From positions 124,001-188,000 of the forward strand of contig NZ_BMPY01000011.1 of assembly GCF_014647835.1 (NCBI RefSeq): 64,000 nucleotides of DNA, written 5' to 3'. The notes under the pieces were generated by a model, which made no database searches, was not told the origin of the DNA, and saw nothing but the letters and a program-made list of their open reading frames with translations. The translations under genes and the position numbers were made by a program. Each line of letters begins with the position of its first letter. Positions within the stretch are counted from its first letter, which is position 1. This DNA comes from Microbispora rosea subsp. aerata (GTDB taxonomy: Bacteria > Actinomycetota > Actinomycetes > Streptosporangiales > Streptosporangiaceae). Below are positions 7,672 through 15,534 of the stretch, one piece after another.

Positions 7672-9009
7672 GTGAGCAGGGAACCGGTTGCGGAGACCGT
7701 CCGGCGACTCACCGACCAGGGCATCGACGTCGTACGGATCGGCTACCCGGATCTCATCGGCACCGAGCGCGGCAAGGACGTGCTGATCGAGCGGCTGCCC
7801 GAGGTCGCCGAGCACGGCATCGCGTTCTGCCGGGCGGTCTACTACACCTCGCCCCAGGGTGACGTGGTGCCCGTGTCCGGCGGACTCGACGAGGGCCTGC
7901 CCGACATCTCCATCCTTCCCGACCTGTCCACGCTCGTCCCGCTGCCGTGGGAGCCGGGCGTGGCGGCCTGCCTGGGCGACGCCGTCCACCCCGGCTCGGG
8001 CCGGCCCTTCGCCGAGTCGCCGCGCGAGGTCGTCCGCGCCGTCGCCGCCCGGCTCGCCGAGCTCGGCCTGACCGGGGTGGTCGGCCCCGAGCTCGAATAC
8101 TTCCTCCTCGAACCGGACGGCGCGGGCTGGAAGCGCTACGACGACGCCCCGGGCAACGTGTACGTCGCGGGGACCAAGGGCGACCGGGGCTCGCACATCC
8201 TGCGTACGCTGCGGACGCTGCGCCCCATGGACCTCGGCGTCACGATGGGCAACCACGAGTTCTCCGGCGGGCAGTTCGAGATCAACCTGCACCACAGCGA
8301 GGCCGTGGACGCGGCCGACCGGGCGTTCCGCTTCAAGTCGGCGATCAAGGAACTGGCCCGCCGCGACGGCCTGCTCGCCACGTTCATGGCCAAGCCGTTC
8401 AACGACGAGGGCGGCTCCGGCTTCCACATCCACCTGTCCTGCCGCGACGCCGAGGGCCGCAACGTCTTCGCCGACCCGGCCGGGCCGTACGGGCTGTCGG
8501 AGAGGGCCAGGCACGCCATCGGCGGGGTGCTCGCGCACGCGCCCGCGCTGGCGGCCCTGCTCAACCCCACGGTGAACTCCTACAAGCGGTTCGGCCCGGA
8601 CACGCTGGCCCCCTGGCTCATCGACTGGGGGCTGGACAACCGCAGCGCCATGGTCCGCGTGCCGCCGGAGCGCGGCGCGGCCAGCCGGTTCGAGGTGCGG
8701 CTCGGCGACGCCTCCGCCAACCCCTACCTCGGCATCGCGGGCCTGCTCGCCGCGGCCTACCTCGGCATCCGCGACCGGGTCGAGCCCCCGGCGCCGCTGG
8801 AGGGCTACGGCTACGACACGGCCAAGGCCCCACTGCTGCCCTCCTCGCTGCCCGAGGCGCTCGACGCGTTCGCCGACGACGACGCGTTCGCCGAGGTGCT
8901 CGGCAAGGAGTTCACCTCCGCCTACCTCGCCTACAAGCGCAACGAGGTCGAGCGGTTCACCCAGTTCATCACCGACTGGGAGTTCCGCGAGTACGCCTAC
9001 CACCTGTGA
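7672..9009 (+). CDS. Glutamine-synthetase-like gamma-glutamyl-amine ligase
   Basis: A 445-residue glutamine synthetase-fold enzyme. Metal and glutamate ligands are visible: [11 protein letters not shown] (Glu140, Glu142), [13 protein letters not shown] (199-211), [16 protein letters not shown] (241-256), NPTVNSYKR near 300 and [13 protein letters not shown] near 320. The adenylylation loop of housekeeping GlnA is absent. Such paralogues (PuuA, IpuC, AtdA1 types) couple glutamate to an amine with ATP instead of ammonia. The GTG follows GAGGAGG. It is 19 bp before the P450 gene and under operator 6, so ligation and hydroxylation are probably coexpressed. The amine is unknown; an aromatic or arylalkyl amine fits the neighbours. 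Confidence 0.85.
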   Translation: MSREPVAETVRRLTDQGIDVVRIGYPDLIGTERGKDVLIERLPEVAEHGIAFCRAVYYTSPQGDVVPVSGGLDEGLPDISILPDLSTLVPLPWEPGVAACLGDAVHPGSGRPFAESPREVVRAVAARLAELGLTGVVGPELEYFLLEPDGAGWKRYDDAPGNVYVAGTKGDRGSHILRTLRTLRPMDLGVTMGNHEFSGGQFEINLHHSEAVDAADRAFRFKSAIKELARRDGLLATFMAKPFNDEGGSGFHIHLSCRDAEGRNVFADPAGPYGLSERARHAIGGVLAHAPALAALLNPTVNSYKRFGPDTLAPWLIDWGLDNRSAMVRVPPERGAASRFEVRLGDASANPYLGIAGLLAAAYLGIRDRVEPPAPLEGYGYDTAKAPLLPSSLPEALDAFADDDAFAEVLGKEFTSAYLAYKRNEVERFTQFITDWEFREYAYHL

Positions 9010-9028
9010 TTGCTTCAAAGGAGAGCTG

Positions 9029-10276
9029 ATGCGCCTGGAAGACGTCGACCTGGCGAACCTTGACAACTTCCTCGACGGCGAGACGCCCTGGCGCATGTTC
9101 GATGTGCTGCGGGCCGAGGAGCCCGTCCACTGGCAGGACGAGGGTGAGCACGGAAGCGGCTTTTGGTCCCTCACCCGGCACGAGGACATCGTCAAGGCCG
9201 ACCGCGACCCCGAGACCTTCACGTCCATGAAGTTCGTGAACCTGGAGGAGGTGGACGACCGCCAGGCGGACATCCGCCGCTCCATCCTGGAGACCGACGG
9301 CCCGCGGCACCTGACCCTGCGCCGTCTGCTGCAGCGCGACTTCACCCCGCGCGCGGTCGCCGGTTACGAGGTCTTCCTGCGGGGGCTGACGGCCAAGACG
9401 CTGGACGCCGCGCTGGCCAAGGGCACGTTCGACTTCGTGAAGGAGGTCTCCGCCGACTTCCCGATCAACGTGCTGGCCCGGATGCTCGACGTCCCCGAGG
9501 GCGACACCCAGCAGCTCATCGACTGGGGCAACCGGATCATCGGCAACACCGACCCCGACTACGCCGACGTGCTGCTGCACAGCGAGGAGAGCGAGAAGTA
9601 TCGCGACCTGCCCTTCCGCAGCCCCGCCTCGATCGAGGTCTTCGAGTACGGCCGCGAGCTGGCCAGGCAGCGCCGGGGCGGCGACGGCACCGACCTGGTG
9701 AGCCGGCTGGTCAACCAGACCCCCGCCGACGGCGAGCCGCTGACCGACCGCGACTTCGACAACTACTTCCTGCTCCTCGTGGTGGCCGGCAACGAGACCA
9801 CCCGGCACGCGATCAGCCACAGCATGAAGGCGCTGATCGACAACCCCGAGCAGCTCGCCAAGCTGCGCGACAACCCCGACCTCATGCCGGTCGCGGTGGA
9901 GGAGTTCCTGCGCTGGGCCTCCCCCGTCTACCACTTCCGCCGTACGGCCACGCGGGACGTGGAGCTCCACGGCAAGAAGATCGCCGAGGGCGACAAGGTC
10001 GTCATGTGGTTCGCCTCGGGCAACCGCGACGACCGGGTCTTCGCCGACCCCTACCGCTTCGACGTGACCCGCGAGAACAACGACCACATCACCTTCGGCA
10101 AGGGCAGCCCGCACTTCTGCCTCGGCAACGCGCTCGCCCGGCTGGAGATCCGGATCATGTTCGAGGAGCTGCTGCCGCGCCTGGCCGACATCCGGCTCGC
10201 CGGGGACGTGCGGCGCGTGCGCTCCAACTTCGTCAACGGCATCAAGGAACTCCCCGTCACCGTCAGCCTCGCGTGA
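9029..10276 (+). CDS. Cytochrome P450 monooxygenase
   Basis: A 415-residue soluble bacterial P450. The I-helix oxygen motif is AGNETT (253-258), the K-helix ExxR is Glu292/Arg295, and the haem loop is [11 protein letters not shown] with Cys364 as thiolate ligand. [11 protein letters not shown] and the overall layout resemble the CYP125/CYP142/CYP124 group. It follows the ligase gene by 19 bp with AAAGGAG before its ATG. The ferredoxin and reductase at the far left end are the likely redox partners. Inferred role: hydroxylation of the aromatic substrate to a catechol before HpaD acts. Its stop codon is tandemly duplicated (17-bp period). Confidence 0.9.
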   Translation: MRLEDVDLANLDNFLDGETPWRMFDVLRAEEPVHWQDEGEHGSGFWSLTRHEDIVKADRDPETFTSMKFVNLEEVDDRQADIRRSILETDGPRHLTLRRLLQRDFTPRAVAGYEVFLRGLTAKTLDAALAKGTFDFVKEVSADFPINVLARMLDVPEGDTQQLIDWGNRIIGNTDPDYADVLLHSEESEKYRDLPFRSPASIEVFEYGRELARQRRGGDGTDLVSRLVNQTPADGEPLTDRDFDNYFLLLVVAGNETTRHAISHSMKALIDNPEQLAKLRDNPDLMPVAVEEFLRWASPVYHFRRTATRDVELHGKKIAEGDKVVMWFASGNRDDRVFADPYRFDVTRENNDHITFGKGSPHFCLGNALARLEIRIMFEELLPRLADIRLAGDVRRVRSNFVNGIKELPVTVSLA

Positions 10277-10301
10277 CGAGCTCTCTCGCGTGACGGGCGC
10301 C
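10268..10301 (+). repeat. 17-bp tandem duplication over the P450 stop codon
   Basis: CTCGCGTGACG occurs at 10268-10278 and again at 10285-10295, a 17-bp period. The first copy contains the functional TGA (10274-10276). Confidence 0.7.
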
Positions 10302-10348
10302 GGACTCCCCGGGTGGCCCCCGACCAGTCTCCGACCGGGGAGTCCGGC
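10299..10348. terminator. Terminator between P450 and hydrolase genes
   Basis: GCCGGACTCCCCGG (10299-10312) is the perfect inverse of 10335-10348, a 14-bp stem with a 22-base loop, located between convergent genes. Confidence 0.75.
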
Positions 10349-10355
10349 TCATAAT

Positions 10356-11291
10356 TCAGCCCCCGTCGCCCGCCGGCGCCGACAGCTCCTCCACCAGCCA
10401 GCCTGTGACGAGGTCACGCACCTGCGCGTCGATCGGCTCGCGCGCCTCGCGCTTGTACGCACGCAGCGAGGGCGTCCCCGGCTGCCTGCGCAGGATATGG
10501 CTGAGGTCGGGGATCAGACGGGTCTCGATCGGTCCCCGCACCAGCTCGGCCATGCGGGTCAGGTCCGCGGGGTCGACCTGGAGGTCCTTCTCCCCCGTTA
10601 CGGCCAGCACCGGCGCCGTGATCAGGGCGAGGTCGGCCGCCGGATCATGGTCGAGGAACTCACGGGTCCATCGGGCGTTCAACCGCACTCCGCCGACCCA
10701 GGCGACGTCGGTCGTCGTACGGCGGATGCGCTCGTGGTTCCTGGTCACCTTGGTGACCAGGTCGGTGCGGGTGAGGCGCAGCAGCACGCGGACGAACGCC
10801 GGCATGGTCGGCGCGAGACGCGCGGCCTGCCAGCGCAGCGTCTCGGCTCCGATCTTGGCGGCACCGGACAGCAGCACGACCGCCGCCACCGCCGGATCGC
10901 GGGCGGCGAGGTTCGCCGCGATCAGCGCGCCCTCGCTGTGCCCGGCCAGCGCCACCCGGCCGGAATCGACCTCCGGGCGGTCGCGCAGCGCGGCCAGCGC
11001 GGCTTCCGCGTCGTCCATGTTGTCGCGGAACCCGGTCGCCAGGAAGTCGCCGGTGCTGGCCCCCACCCCACGCTTGTCGTAGCGGAGCGACGCGATCCCG
11101 GCGGCGGCGAACGCCTCCGCCAGCTGACGGGTCACCCCGAGGGGGAGGCGCCGGTGATCGGAGTCGCGGTTCACCGGCCCCGAGCCGGGGACCAGCAACG
11201 CCGCCGGGAAGGGCCCCTCGCCGTCGGGCAGGGTGAGCGTGCCGGCGAGCCGCTCACCGGCAGAGGTGAAGGTGAGGTCGATGTCGCGCAT
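10356..11291 (-). CDS. Alpha/beta hydrolase (prolyl-oligopeptidase/dienelactone-like)
   Basis: A 311-residue alpha/beta hydrolase. The nucleophile elbow is GHSEG, the oxyanion region is LLVPGSGPVNRDSD, the acid is probably the Asp in VTGEKDLQVDP, and the His is in PDLSHILR. SLRYDKRGVGAS before the elbow is typical of hydrolases acting on small esters. There is no signal peptide, so it is cytoplasmic. It lies 14 bp after the small gene at 11306-11647 and is probably cotranscribed with it. It is separated from the catabolic cluster by a strong terminator and lacks the palindrome, so it is not obviously part of that pathway. Confidence 0.8.
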   Translation of the reverse strand: MRDIDLTFTSAGERLAGTLTLPDGEGPFPAALLVPGSGPVNRDSDHRRLPLGVTRQLAEAFAAAGIASLRYDKRGVGASTGDFLATGFRDNMDDAEAALAALRDRPEVDSGRVALAGHSEGALIAANLAARDPAVAAVVLLSGAAKIGAETLRWQAARLAPTMPAFVRVLLRLTRTDLVTKVTRNHERIRRTTTDVAWVGGVRLNARWTREFLDHDPAADLALITAPVLAVTGEKDLQVDPADLTRMAELVRGPIETRLIPDLSHILRRQPGTPSLRAYKREAREPIDAQVRDLVTGWLVEELSAPAGDGG

Positions 11292-11305
11292 CGCTCCGGC
11301 CCGTC

Positions 11306-11647
11306 TCAGGCGCCGGTGAGAGCGGCGACCACGGCGCGAGGGTCGTCCACGCCCAGCAGCAGCGAGGCGTAGCCGTGCCCGTCGAGGTGGATCCGCACCG
11401 CCGGCTGACCGCCCCGTACGTCGACGAACTCCCTGCCCGCCCGGCTGTGCCAGGTGCCGAGCTTGCGCCTGCCGGGCACGCCGAGGCCGGTCCGCACGCC
11501 CCGGGCCGCGCGGATCGCGTCGTCCACGATCTCGGCGGAGCGCACCGCCGAACGCGGAACCCGCAGGTCCGCGCGCAGGGCGGCGGCCTTCTCGACGGCG
11601 GAGAGGCGAACCTCGATGGTGTCGGCGGTGATGGTCACGGTGCTCAT
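11306..11647 (-). CDS. Small conserved actinobacterial protein (PH-like fold suspected)
   Basis: A 113-residue protein without signal peptide or membrane segment. Alternating strands (VTITADTIEVRLS, VDVRGGQPAVRIHLD, YASLLLGVDDP) suggest a beta-rich fold like the small PH-domain proteins of actinobacteria. It is divergent from an HTH regulator across an AT-rich 81-bp region, and 14 bp ahead of the hydrolase. The likely picture is a two-gene unit controlled by that regulator. Function unknown. Confidence 0.65.
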   Translation of the reverse strand: MSTVTITADTIEVRLSAVEKAAALRADLRVPRSAVRSAEIVDDAIRAARGVRTGLGVPGRRKLGTWHSRAGREFVDVRGGQPAVRIHLDGHGYASLLLGVDDPRAVVAALTGA

Positions 11648-11728
11648 GGCGTTCCTCGCAGGTCGTGCTGTACCGGGAATGATTGTTATCGATTATGAGA
11701 ATAATGTCAAATATGAGAACGTTGGGTC
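11648..11728. promoter_or_regulatory. AT-rich divergent promoter with repeated TATGAGAA
   Basis: This 81-bp gap is far richer in A/T than its surroundings. TATGAGAA occurs twice about 18 bp apart (near 11694 and 11712). On the minus strand TTGACA (11703-11708 read in reverse) is followed by a weak -10 about 17 bases on. It is a plausible operator-promoter for both flanking genes. Confidence 0.5.
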
Positions 11729-12250
11729 ATGACGACGGCCGAGCTGCTGCTGCACCCCATCCGGCTGCGCATCGTCCAGGCGCTCCTGGGCGAGCGGATG
11801 CTGACGACGGCCGACCTGCGCGCGGAACTCCCCGACGTGCCCCCCGCGACCCTCTACAGGCAGATCGCGGCGCTGGTGGAGGGTGAGGTTCTGGAGGTCG
11901 CGGCGGAGCGCAAGGTGCGCGGCGCCTTCGAACGGACCTACCGGCTGCGTATGGCCAACGCGCATATCGGCCCCGAGGACGCGGCCGGGCTGAGCGCGGA
12001 GGAGCACCGACAGGCGTTCATGACGTTCGTCGCGTCCCTGCTCGCCGACTTCGACCGCTACCTCGCCCGCGACGACGTCGACCTCGGCCGCGACGGCGTG
12101 GGCTACCGGCAGGTGGCCATGTACCTCAACGACGAGGAGTTCCAAGACTTCCTGAAGGACCTGCGAGCGGTGCTCACCGCGAGGCTCGGCAACCAGCCCG
12201 CTCCGGGCCGCACCCGGCGCATCCTGTCCACCATCGTCATGCCGAGCTGA
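11729..12250 (+). CDS. ArsR-like winged-helix transcriptional regulator
   Basis: A 173-residue protein. The first 80 residues form a winged helix-turn-helix: LLLHPIRLRIVQALLGERMLTTADL, then a recognition helix near PPATLYRQIAALVEGEVLEV and a wing ending in ERTYRL. The C-terminal half is helical and acidic, probably for dimer formation or ligand binding. No metal-binding cysteines are present, so it is not a classical metal sensor. It is divergent from 11306-11647 and probably represses that promoter and its own. Confidence 0.8.
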   Translation: MTTAELLLHPIRLRIVQALLGERMLTTADLRAELPDVPPATLYRQIAALVEGEVLEVAAERKVRGAFERTYRLRMANAHIGPEDAAGLSAEEHRQAFMTFVASLLADFDRYLARDDVDLGRDGVGYRQVAMYLNDEEFQDFLKDLRAVLTARLGNQPAPGRTRRILSTIVMPS

Positions 12251-12383
12251 AACGCCGGTCACACATGCCCGTCAAGCCCCCCCGACGACACGAGATCCCA
12301 CTCGGCCCGGGTCAAATCGCGCCCCGGCTATGACGCACAGGGCGACATACCGCCCGCCGTACGCCACGAGGGCCCACCTGGGC

Positions 12384-12451
12384 ACGGTCTAACCGGAGAC
12401 ACGGTCCAGCCGGAGACACGGTCCAGCCGGAGACGCTGTCTAGTCGGAGAC
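12384..12451 (-). repeat. Four 17-bp tandem repeats ending in the AlaX stop codon
   Basis: Four adjacent 17-bp units start at 12384, 12401, 12418 and 12435. The middle two are identical (ACGGTCCAGCCGGAGAC). The last unit contains the AlaX stop codon and its final codons, so the array grew out of the gene end. Confidence 0.85.
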
Positions 12452-13174
12452 CGCGATGCGAAGGCGGCGGAAGCCGCGTCCCTTGCTCTCGATCTTGACG
12501 ACCTTGATCCTGCCGATCTGCTTGGTCGAGGCGACGTGCGTGCCCCCGTCGGCCTGGGTGTCCAGCCCGACGATGTCCACGATCCGCACCTCGGGGATGT
12601 GCTCCGGCACGAGGTTCGTGGCGGTGCGGATGATGTCCGGGATCGCGAAGGCCTCCTCGCGCGGCAGCACCCGCACGTCGATCCGGCGGTCGGCGGCGAT
12701 CTCGGCGTTGCAGGCGTCCTCGACCGCCTCCTTGAAGCCGGGCGGCACCTCCGGGAGGTTGAAGTCCATCCGCGCGGTCAGCGGCTCCATGTTCCCGCCC
12801 GTGACCAAGGCCCCGTAGTCGCGGAACACGACGCCGCACAGCACGTGCAGGCCGGAGTGGGTGCGCATCAGCGCCGTACGCCGCTCGTCGGCGACCGCCG
12901 CCCGCACGACCGTCCCGGCGGGCGGGATCGGGTCGCCCGGCGCGGGGATGAGATAGAGGTCGTCGCCCTTGCGCACGCCCACGATGCGGGTCTCGACGCC
13001 CTGCCACAGCAGCACGCCCTCGTCCGGCGGCTGTCCGCCGCCGCCGGGGTAGAAGGCCGAGCGGTCCAGGACGATCCCGTCCGGCGTGGCCTCGAGCACG
13101 ACCGCCTCGAAGGCCCGCAGCTCCTGGTCGGTCAGCTCCAGCCGCCGCGTCCGCCCATGAAGATCGAACGTCAC
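12440..13174 (-). CDS. alaX: Alanyl-tRNA editing protein (AlaX)
   Basis: A 244-residue stand-alone AlaRS editing-domain protein that removes serine or glycine wrongly attached to tRNA-Ala. The zinc/active-site pair THSGLH and the second motif DTQADGGTHV are present. FYPGGGGQPPDEG near residue 45 is the glycine-rich signature. In most family members the second motif is CGGTH; here the Cys position appears to be Asp. The GTG at 13174 is chosen because it follows GGTGAG and avoids the 59-bp overlap with the upstream gene that the ATG at 13243 would create. A four-unit 17-bp repeat begins at its stop codon. Confidence 0.85.
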   Translation of the reverse strand: MTFDLHGRTRRLELTDQELRAFEAVVLEATPDGIVLDRSAFYPGGGGQPPDEGVLLWQGVETRIVGVRKGDDLYLIPAPGDPIPPAGTVVRAAVADERRTALMRTHSGLHVLCGVVFRDYGALVTGGNMEPLTARMDFNLPEVPPGFKEAVEDACNAEIAADRRIDVRVLPREEAFAIPDIIRTATNLVPEHIPEVRIVDIVGLDTQADGGTHVASTKQIGRIKVVKIESKGRGFRRLRIAVSD

Positions 13175-13184
13175 CTCACCGAGT

Positions 13185-13562
13185 CTAGCCAGCCTGCTCT
13201 TTCGAGAAGAGCCGGAAGAACCGCTGGGCCGCCTCGGCGTCACCGGTCACCTGCACGTCGCCGGCGTCGGCCGCAGCCGCCACCATGAGATCGGTGAAGA
13301 TCAGGGCCCGAAGCGTGCGGACGTCCGAGCGCACCGTCGCCCGCACGTCCGACTGTCCGCCGCGGACGACGCTCACCCCGGACGGCGTCGCCGTGACGTC
13401 GAACGCGTCGACGCCCACCACCAGCCGGATCGCCGGCGCCGGCGTGCCGGGGGCAGGCGGCCGGTAGAACACCTTGAGCATCAGCATGAACGCGTCGGTG
13501 CTCATCTCGGCGCCGTCCAGCGACGCCCGGCGCGCACCCCAGCGGGCCAGCTCGATCAGCAC
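13185..13562 (-). pseudogene. HxlR-type regulator lacking its DNA-binding half
   Basis: The 125-residue reading frame begins at VLIELARWGARRASLDG. This is the part of HxlR-type actinobacterial regulators just after the winged helix, followed by an SCP2-like ligand domain (residues 30-120). Upstream the frame stays open and reads GRELEPVLIELARWG, the expected join, but beyond that (13600-13680) it gives unrelated low-complexity residues with no winged helix. The DNA-binding half therefore seems deleted. It could still make a small SCP2-like protein from the GTG at 13562, 10 bp ahead of alaX. Confidence 0.6.
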
Positions 13563-13680
13563 CGGTTCGAGCTCCCTGCCGCTGTCGGTTTCCGGAGCGC
13601 TTCCATCACCGTCGACATCTCGGACATCACGTTCAGCTGATGTCCCGTCCGTTCGGGTGCGGTTTATCCAGGGTGCCGGT

Positions 13681-14166
13681 TCAGGCCGCGGGCGCGTGCT
13701 CCCGGATGTAGCGGATCAGGCCGACGACGTCGTCGGGGACGAGACGGCCGATCGCGCCGCTGGAGTAGACGCTGACGACGACCCGGCCCTCGGGGTCGAG
13801 CACGAAGCCGGTCGACTGGACATACTTGGGGTCCTCGTTGACGAACGCGCCGGTCTCACGGGCCAGCAGGTCCGCGTCGGCGCTGTGGCCGACCGGGAAC
13901 TCCAGGCGCAGCTTGTCCACCAGCTCGCGCGTCGTGGCCTCGTCGTCCACCGACAGGGCCACCACTTTGGCGTCCACACCGGTGAGGGTCTCCAGCGACC
14001 GCTGGAAGGCACGCAACTGCGCCTTGCAGTACGGGCACCATGAACCCCGGTAGAAGAGGACGACGCCGAAGTGCCCGGCCAGCGCGTCGGGCAGATTGAC
14101 AGTCTCCCCGCCGGGAAGGGCCACGGTCAGGCCGGGAAACCGGTCGCCTGCGTTGAGCAGTGTCAT
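13681..14166 (-). CDS. Peroxiredoxin (AhpC/TSA family)
   Basis: A 161-residue thioredoxin-fold protein. The peroxidatic region reads FYRGSWCPYCKAQLRAF with Cys44 and Cys47 in a CPYC arrangement, as in the PrxQ/AhpC-TSA group. KVVALSVDDEATTRELVDKL and the STGFVLDPEGRVVV strand follow. It would reduce peroxides in the cytoplasm using thioredoxin or a similar donor. No signal peptide. It is divergent from the ECF-type sigma gene at 14274, 107 bp away, so a link to redox stress is conceivable but not shown. Confidence 0.85.
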   Translation of the reverse strand: MTLLNAGDRFPGLTVALPGGETVNLPDALAGHFGVVLFYRGSWCPYCKAQLRAFQRSLETLTGVDAKVVALSVDDEATTRELVDKLRLEFPVGHSADADLLARETGAFVNEDPKYVQSTGFVLDPEGRVVVSVYSSGAIGRLVPDDVVGLIRYIREHAPAA

Positions 14167-14273
14167 GTCGATGTTCCTGTCGTCTCGGAAATCGGGTTGT
14201 CACTGTCTTCGCGTCGCCGCCGGCCGAGTTCTTACCTCCGGATCGGTGAAAATCGGTCACTACGATCGGACGT

Positions 14274-14942
14274 ATGGCGGGGGATCGCGATATCGGGGGC
14301 GCCCAGGCCACCCACGCCTCGCTCGACGCGGAGTCGGCCGAGTGGCTGCGCACGCTCGGCGGCACGGGGGCGGAGCGCGAGGCGGCCCTGGAACGACTGC
14401 ACGCGATCCTGCTGCGCGTCGCGGGCAACGAGGTGCGCAGGCGCGCCCCGCGGCTGCGCCTGTCCGGGCCCGAGCTGGACGACGTGGCTCACCAGGCCGC
14501 CGCCGACGCCCTGCTGGCGGTGACCGCGAAGCTCGACCAGTTCCGCGGGGAGAGCCGGTTCACCACCTGGGCCTACAAGTTCGCCGTACTGGAGGTGTCG
14601 GCCAAGCTCGGCCGCCACTTCTGGCGCGACCCGGGGGTGCCGCTGGAGGGCGAGGACTGGGAGCGCCTGCCGGACCGGTTCGGCTTCGACCCGGCCGAAC
14701 GCTCCGAGTGGCGCGACCTGCTCGCCGCGCTGCGCCGGGCCGTGGACGAGGAGCTCACCGAACGGCAGCGCCGGATCTTCGACGCGATCGTGCTGAAGGG
14801 CGTCCCGGGGGACGCTCTGGCCGTCGAGCTGGGCACCAACCGCAATGCGATCTACAAGGCGATGTTCGACGCCCGGCGGAAGCTGCGCGCCGCGCTCGTC
14901 GCCCAAGGTTTTCTGGACATCGGCATTCGAGGACGGTCATGA
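14274..14942 (+). CDS. ECF-type RNA polymerase sigma factor
   Basis: A 222-residue sigma-70-family protein. Region 2 covers residues 60-130 (DDVAHQAAADALLAVTAKLDQF, then FTTWAYKFAVLEV), and region 4 covers about 155-210 (LTERQRRIFDAIVLKGVPGDALAVELGTNRNAIYKAMFDARRKL). There is no extra C-terminal domain. Its stop overlaps the start of the next gene (ATGA at 14939-14942), the standard layout for a sigma factor and its cognate anti-sigma. The DEE-type region 2.2 and the absence of region 3 place it with ECF sigmas. Confidence 0.85.
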   Translation: MAGDRDIGGAQATHASLDAESAEWLRTLGGTGAEREAALERLHAILLRVAGNEVRRRAPRLRLSGPELDDVAHQAAADALLAVTAKLDQFRGESRFTTWAYKFAVLEVSAKLGRHFWRDPGVPLEGEDWERLPDRFGFDPAERSEWRDLLAALRRAVDEELTERQRRIFDAIVLKGVPGDALAVELGTNRNAIYKAMFDARRKLRAALVAQGFLDIGIRGRS

Positions 14943-15166
14943 ACGGCTGGGACGAGCTCGACCGGTTCCTGAGCACCGACCCGCGCGACGTGGGCTGCGA
15001 GAAGGCGATGGACCTGCTCCACGTGTACGTCGAACTCGCGGCGCGCGATCCCGAGGCCGCGCGGCGGCGACACCCGGGGATCACCGCCCACCTGCGCGCC
15101 TGCGGCCCCTGCCAGGAGGATTTCGAGGGCCTGCTGGCCGCGGTGTCCGACGCCATCGACTACTAG
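14939..15166 (+). CDS. Small zinc-finger anti-sigma-like protein
   Basis: A 75-residue protein coupled to the sigma gene by an ATGA overlap. It carries HLRACGPCQEDF, the H-x3-C-x2-C zinc motif of ZAS anti-sigma domains, with an upstream helix (CEKAMDLLHVYVELAARD). No membrane segment follows, so it is a soluble domain-only form. It probably binds and holds the sigma factor until a redox or zinc signal releases it; that is family knowledge. The stop TAG at 15164-15166 shares CTAG with the stop of a transposase remnant on the other strand. Confidence 0.8.
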   Translation: MNGWDELDRFLSTDPRDVGCEKAMDLLHVYVELAARDPEAARRRHPGITAHLRACGPCQEDFEGLLAAVSDAIDY

Positions 15167-15334
15167 TCGTACTGCCCCAAGAGGTTGGCGACGCGGCTGA
15201 TGGGCTGGCCGACGGCGCGGTTGTGCCAGATCGCGGCGGTCAACGCCAGGATGCGCTGGGCGACGCGGGCAGGCGACACCCAGCGGGCTGCGTCTGCCGT
15301 GGAGTTCGAGGTCGAGTCGGCACTTGAAAGGCCA
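15163..15334 (-). pseudogene. C-terminal remnant of an IS transposase, frameshifted
   Basis: One frame reads CRLDLELHGRRSPLGV, then a second frame continues RVAQRILALTAAIWHNRAVGQ and ends in a TAG. Together they match the usual C-terminus of an actinobacterial DDE transposase family (LDLELHGGR...RVAQRLLALAAAIWHNW, from memory). The frame change and missing N-terminal part show it is dead. No inverted repeats remain. Confidence 0.65.
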
Positions 15335-15335
15335 C

Positions 15336-15440
15336 CGCCCGGTCATGCGAGCCGCCCCCTCACCGTGGCTCATAGCCTCCGGGTCTCATAGCTGGCGGGC
15401 TGCGCGGCGAGGCGGTGCTGAGTGAAGGCCCCGGCCCCCG
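15336..15440 (-). pseudogene. Decayed 3' end of a second 13E12/HNH gene
   Basis: Minus-strand sequence here resembles the end of the HNH gene at 15523 and its downstream flank: GGCCTTCAC, CACCGCCTCG, GCTATGAG and GGCTCGCAT occur in the same order in both. It is a degenerate second copy of about 100 bp that has lost the rest of the gene. It contains its own duplicated CTCATAGC unit. Confidence 0.6.
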
Positions 15441-15508
15441 ACCCGCCGGGTCATCCTTTGCCGTCCGGCCCCTGCCGTCTGGCCATCATGATGCGAGCCC
15501 CCACGGCT

Positions 15509-15534
15509 CTGATAGCCGCCACTCATAGCCGCCG
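15509..15534 (-). repeat. 13-bp tandem duplication over the HNH gene stop
   Basis: CTGATAGCCGCCA (15509-15521) and CTCATAGCCGCCG (15522-15534) match at 11 of 13 positions. The second copy contains the stop codon (15523-15525 on the minus strand). Confidence 0.65.

Noticed and set aside
6547-9345. 932-codon leftward frame across the ADC, ligase and P450 genes
   Set aside because: It crosses three well-supported genes and their operators; it is an absence of stops due to GC bias.
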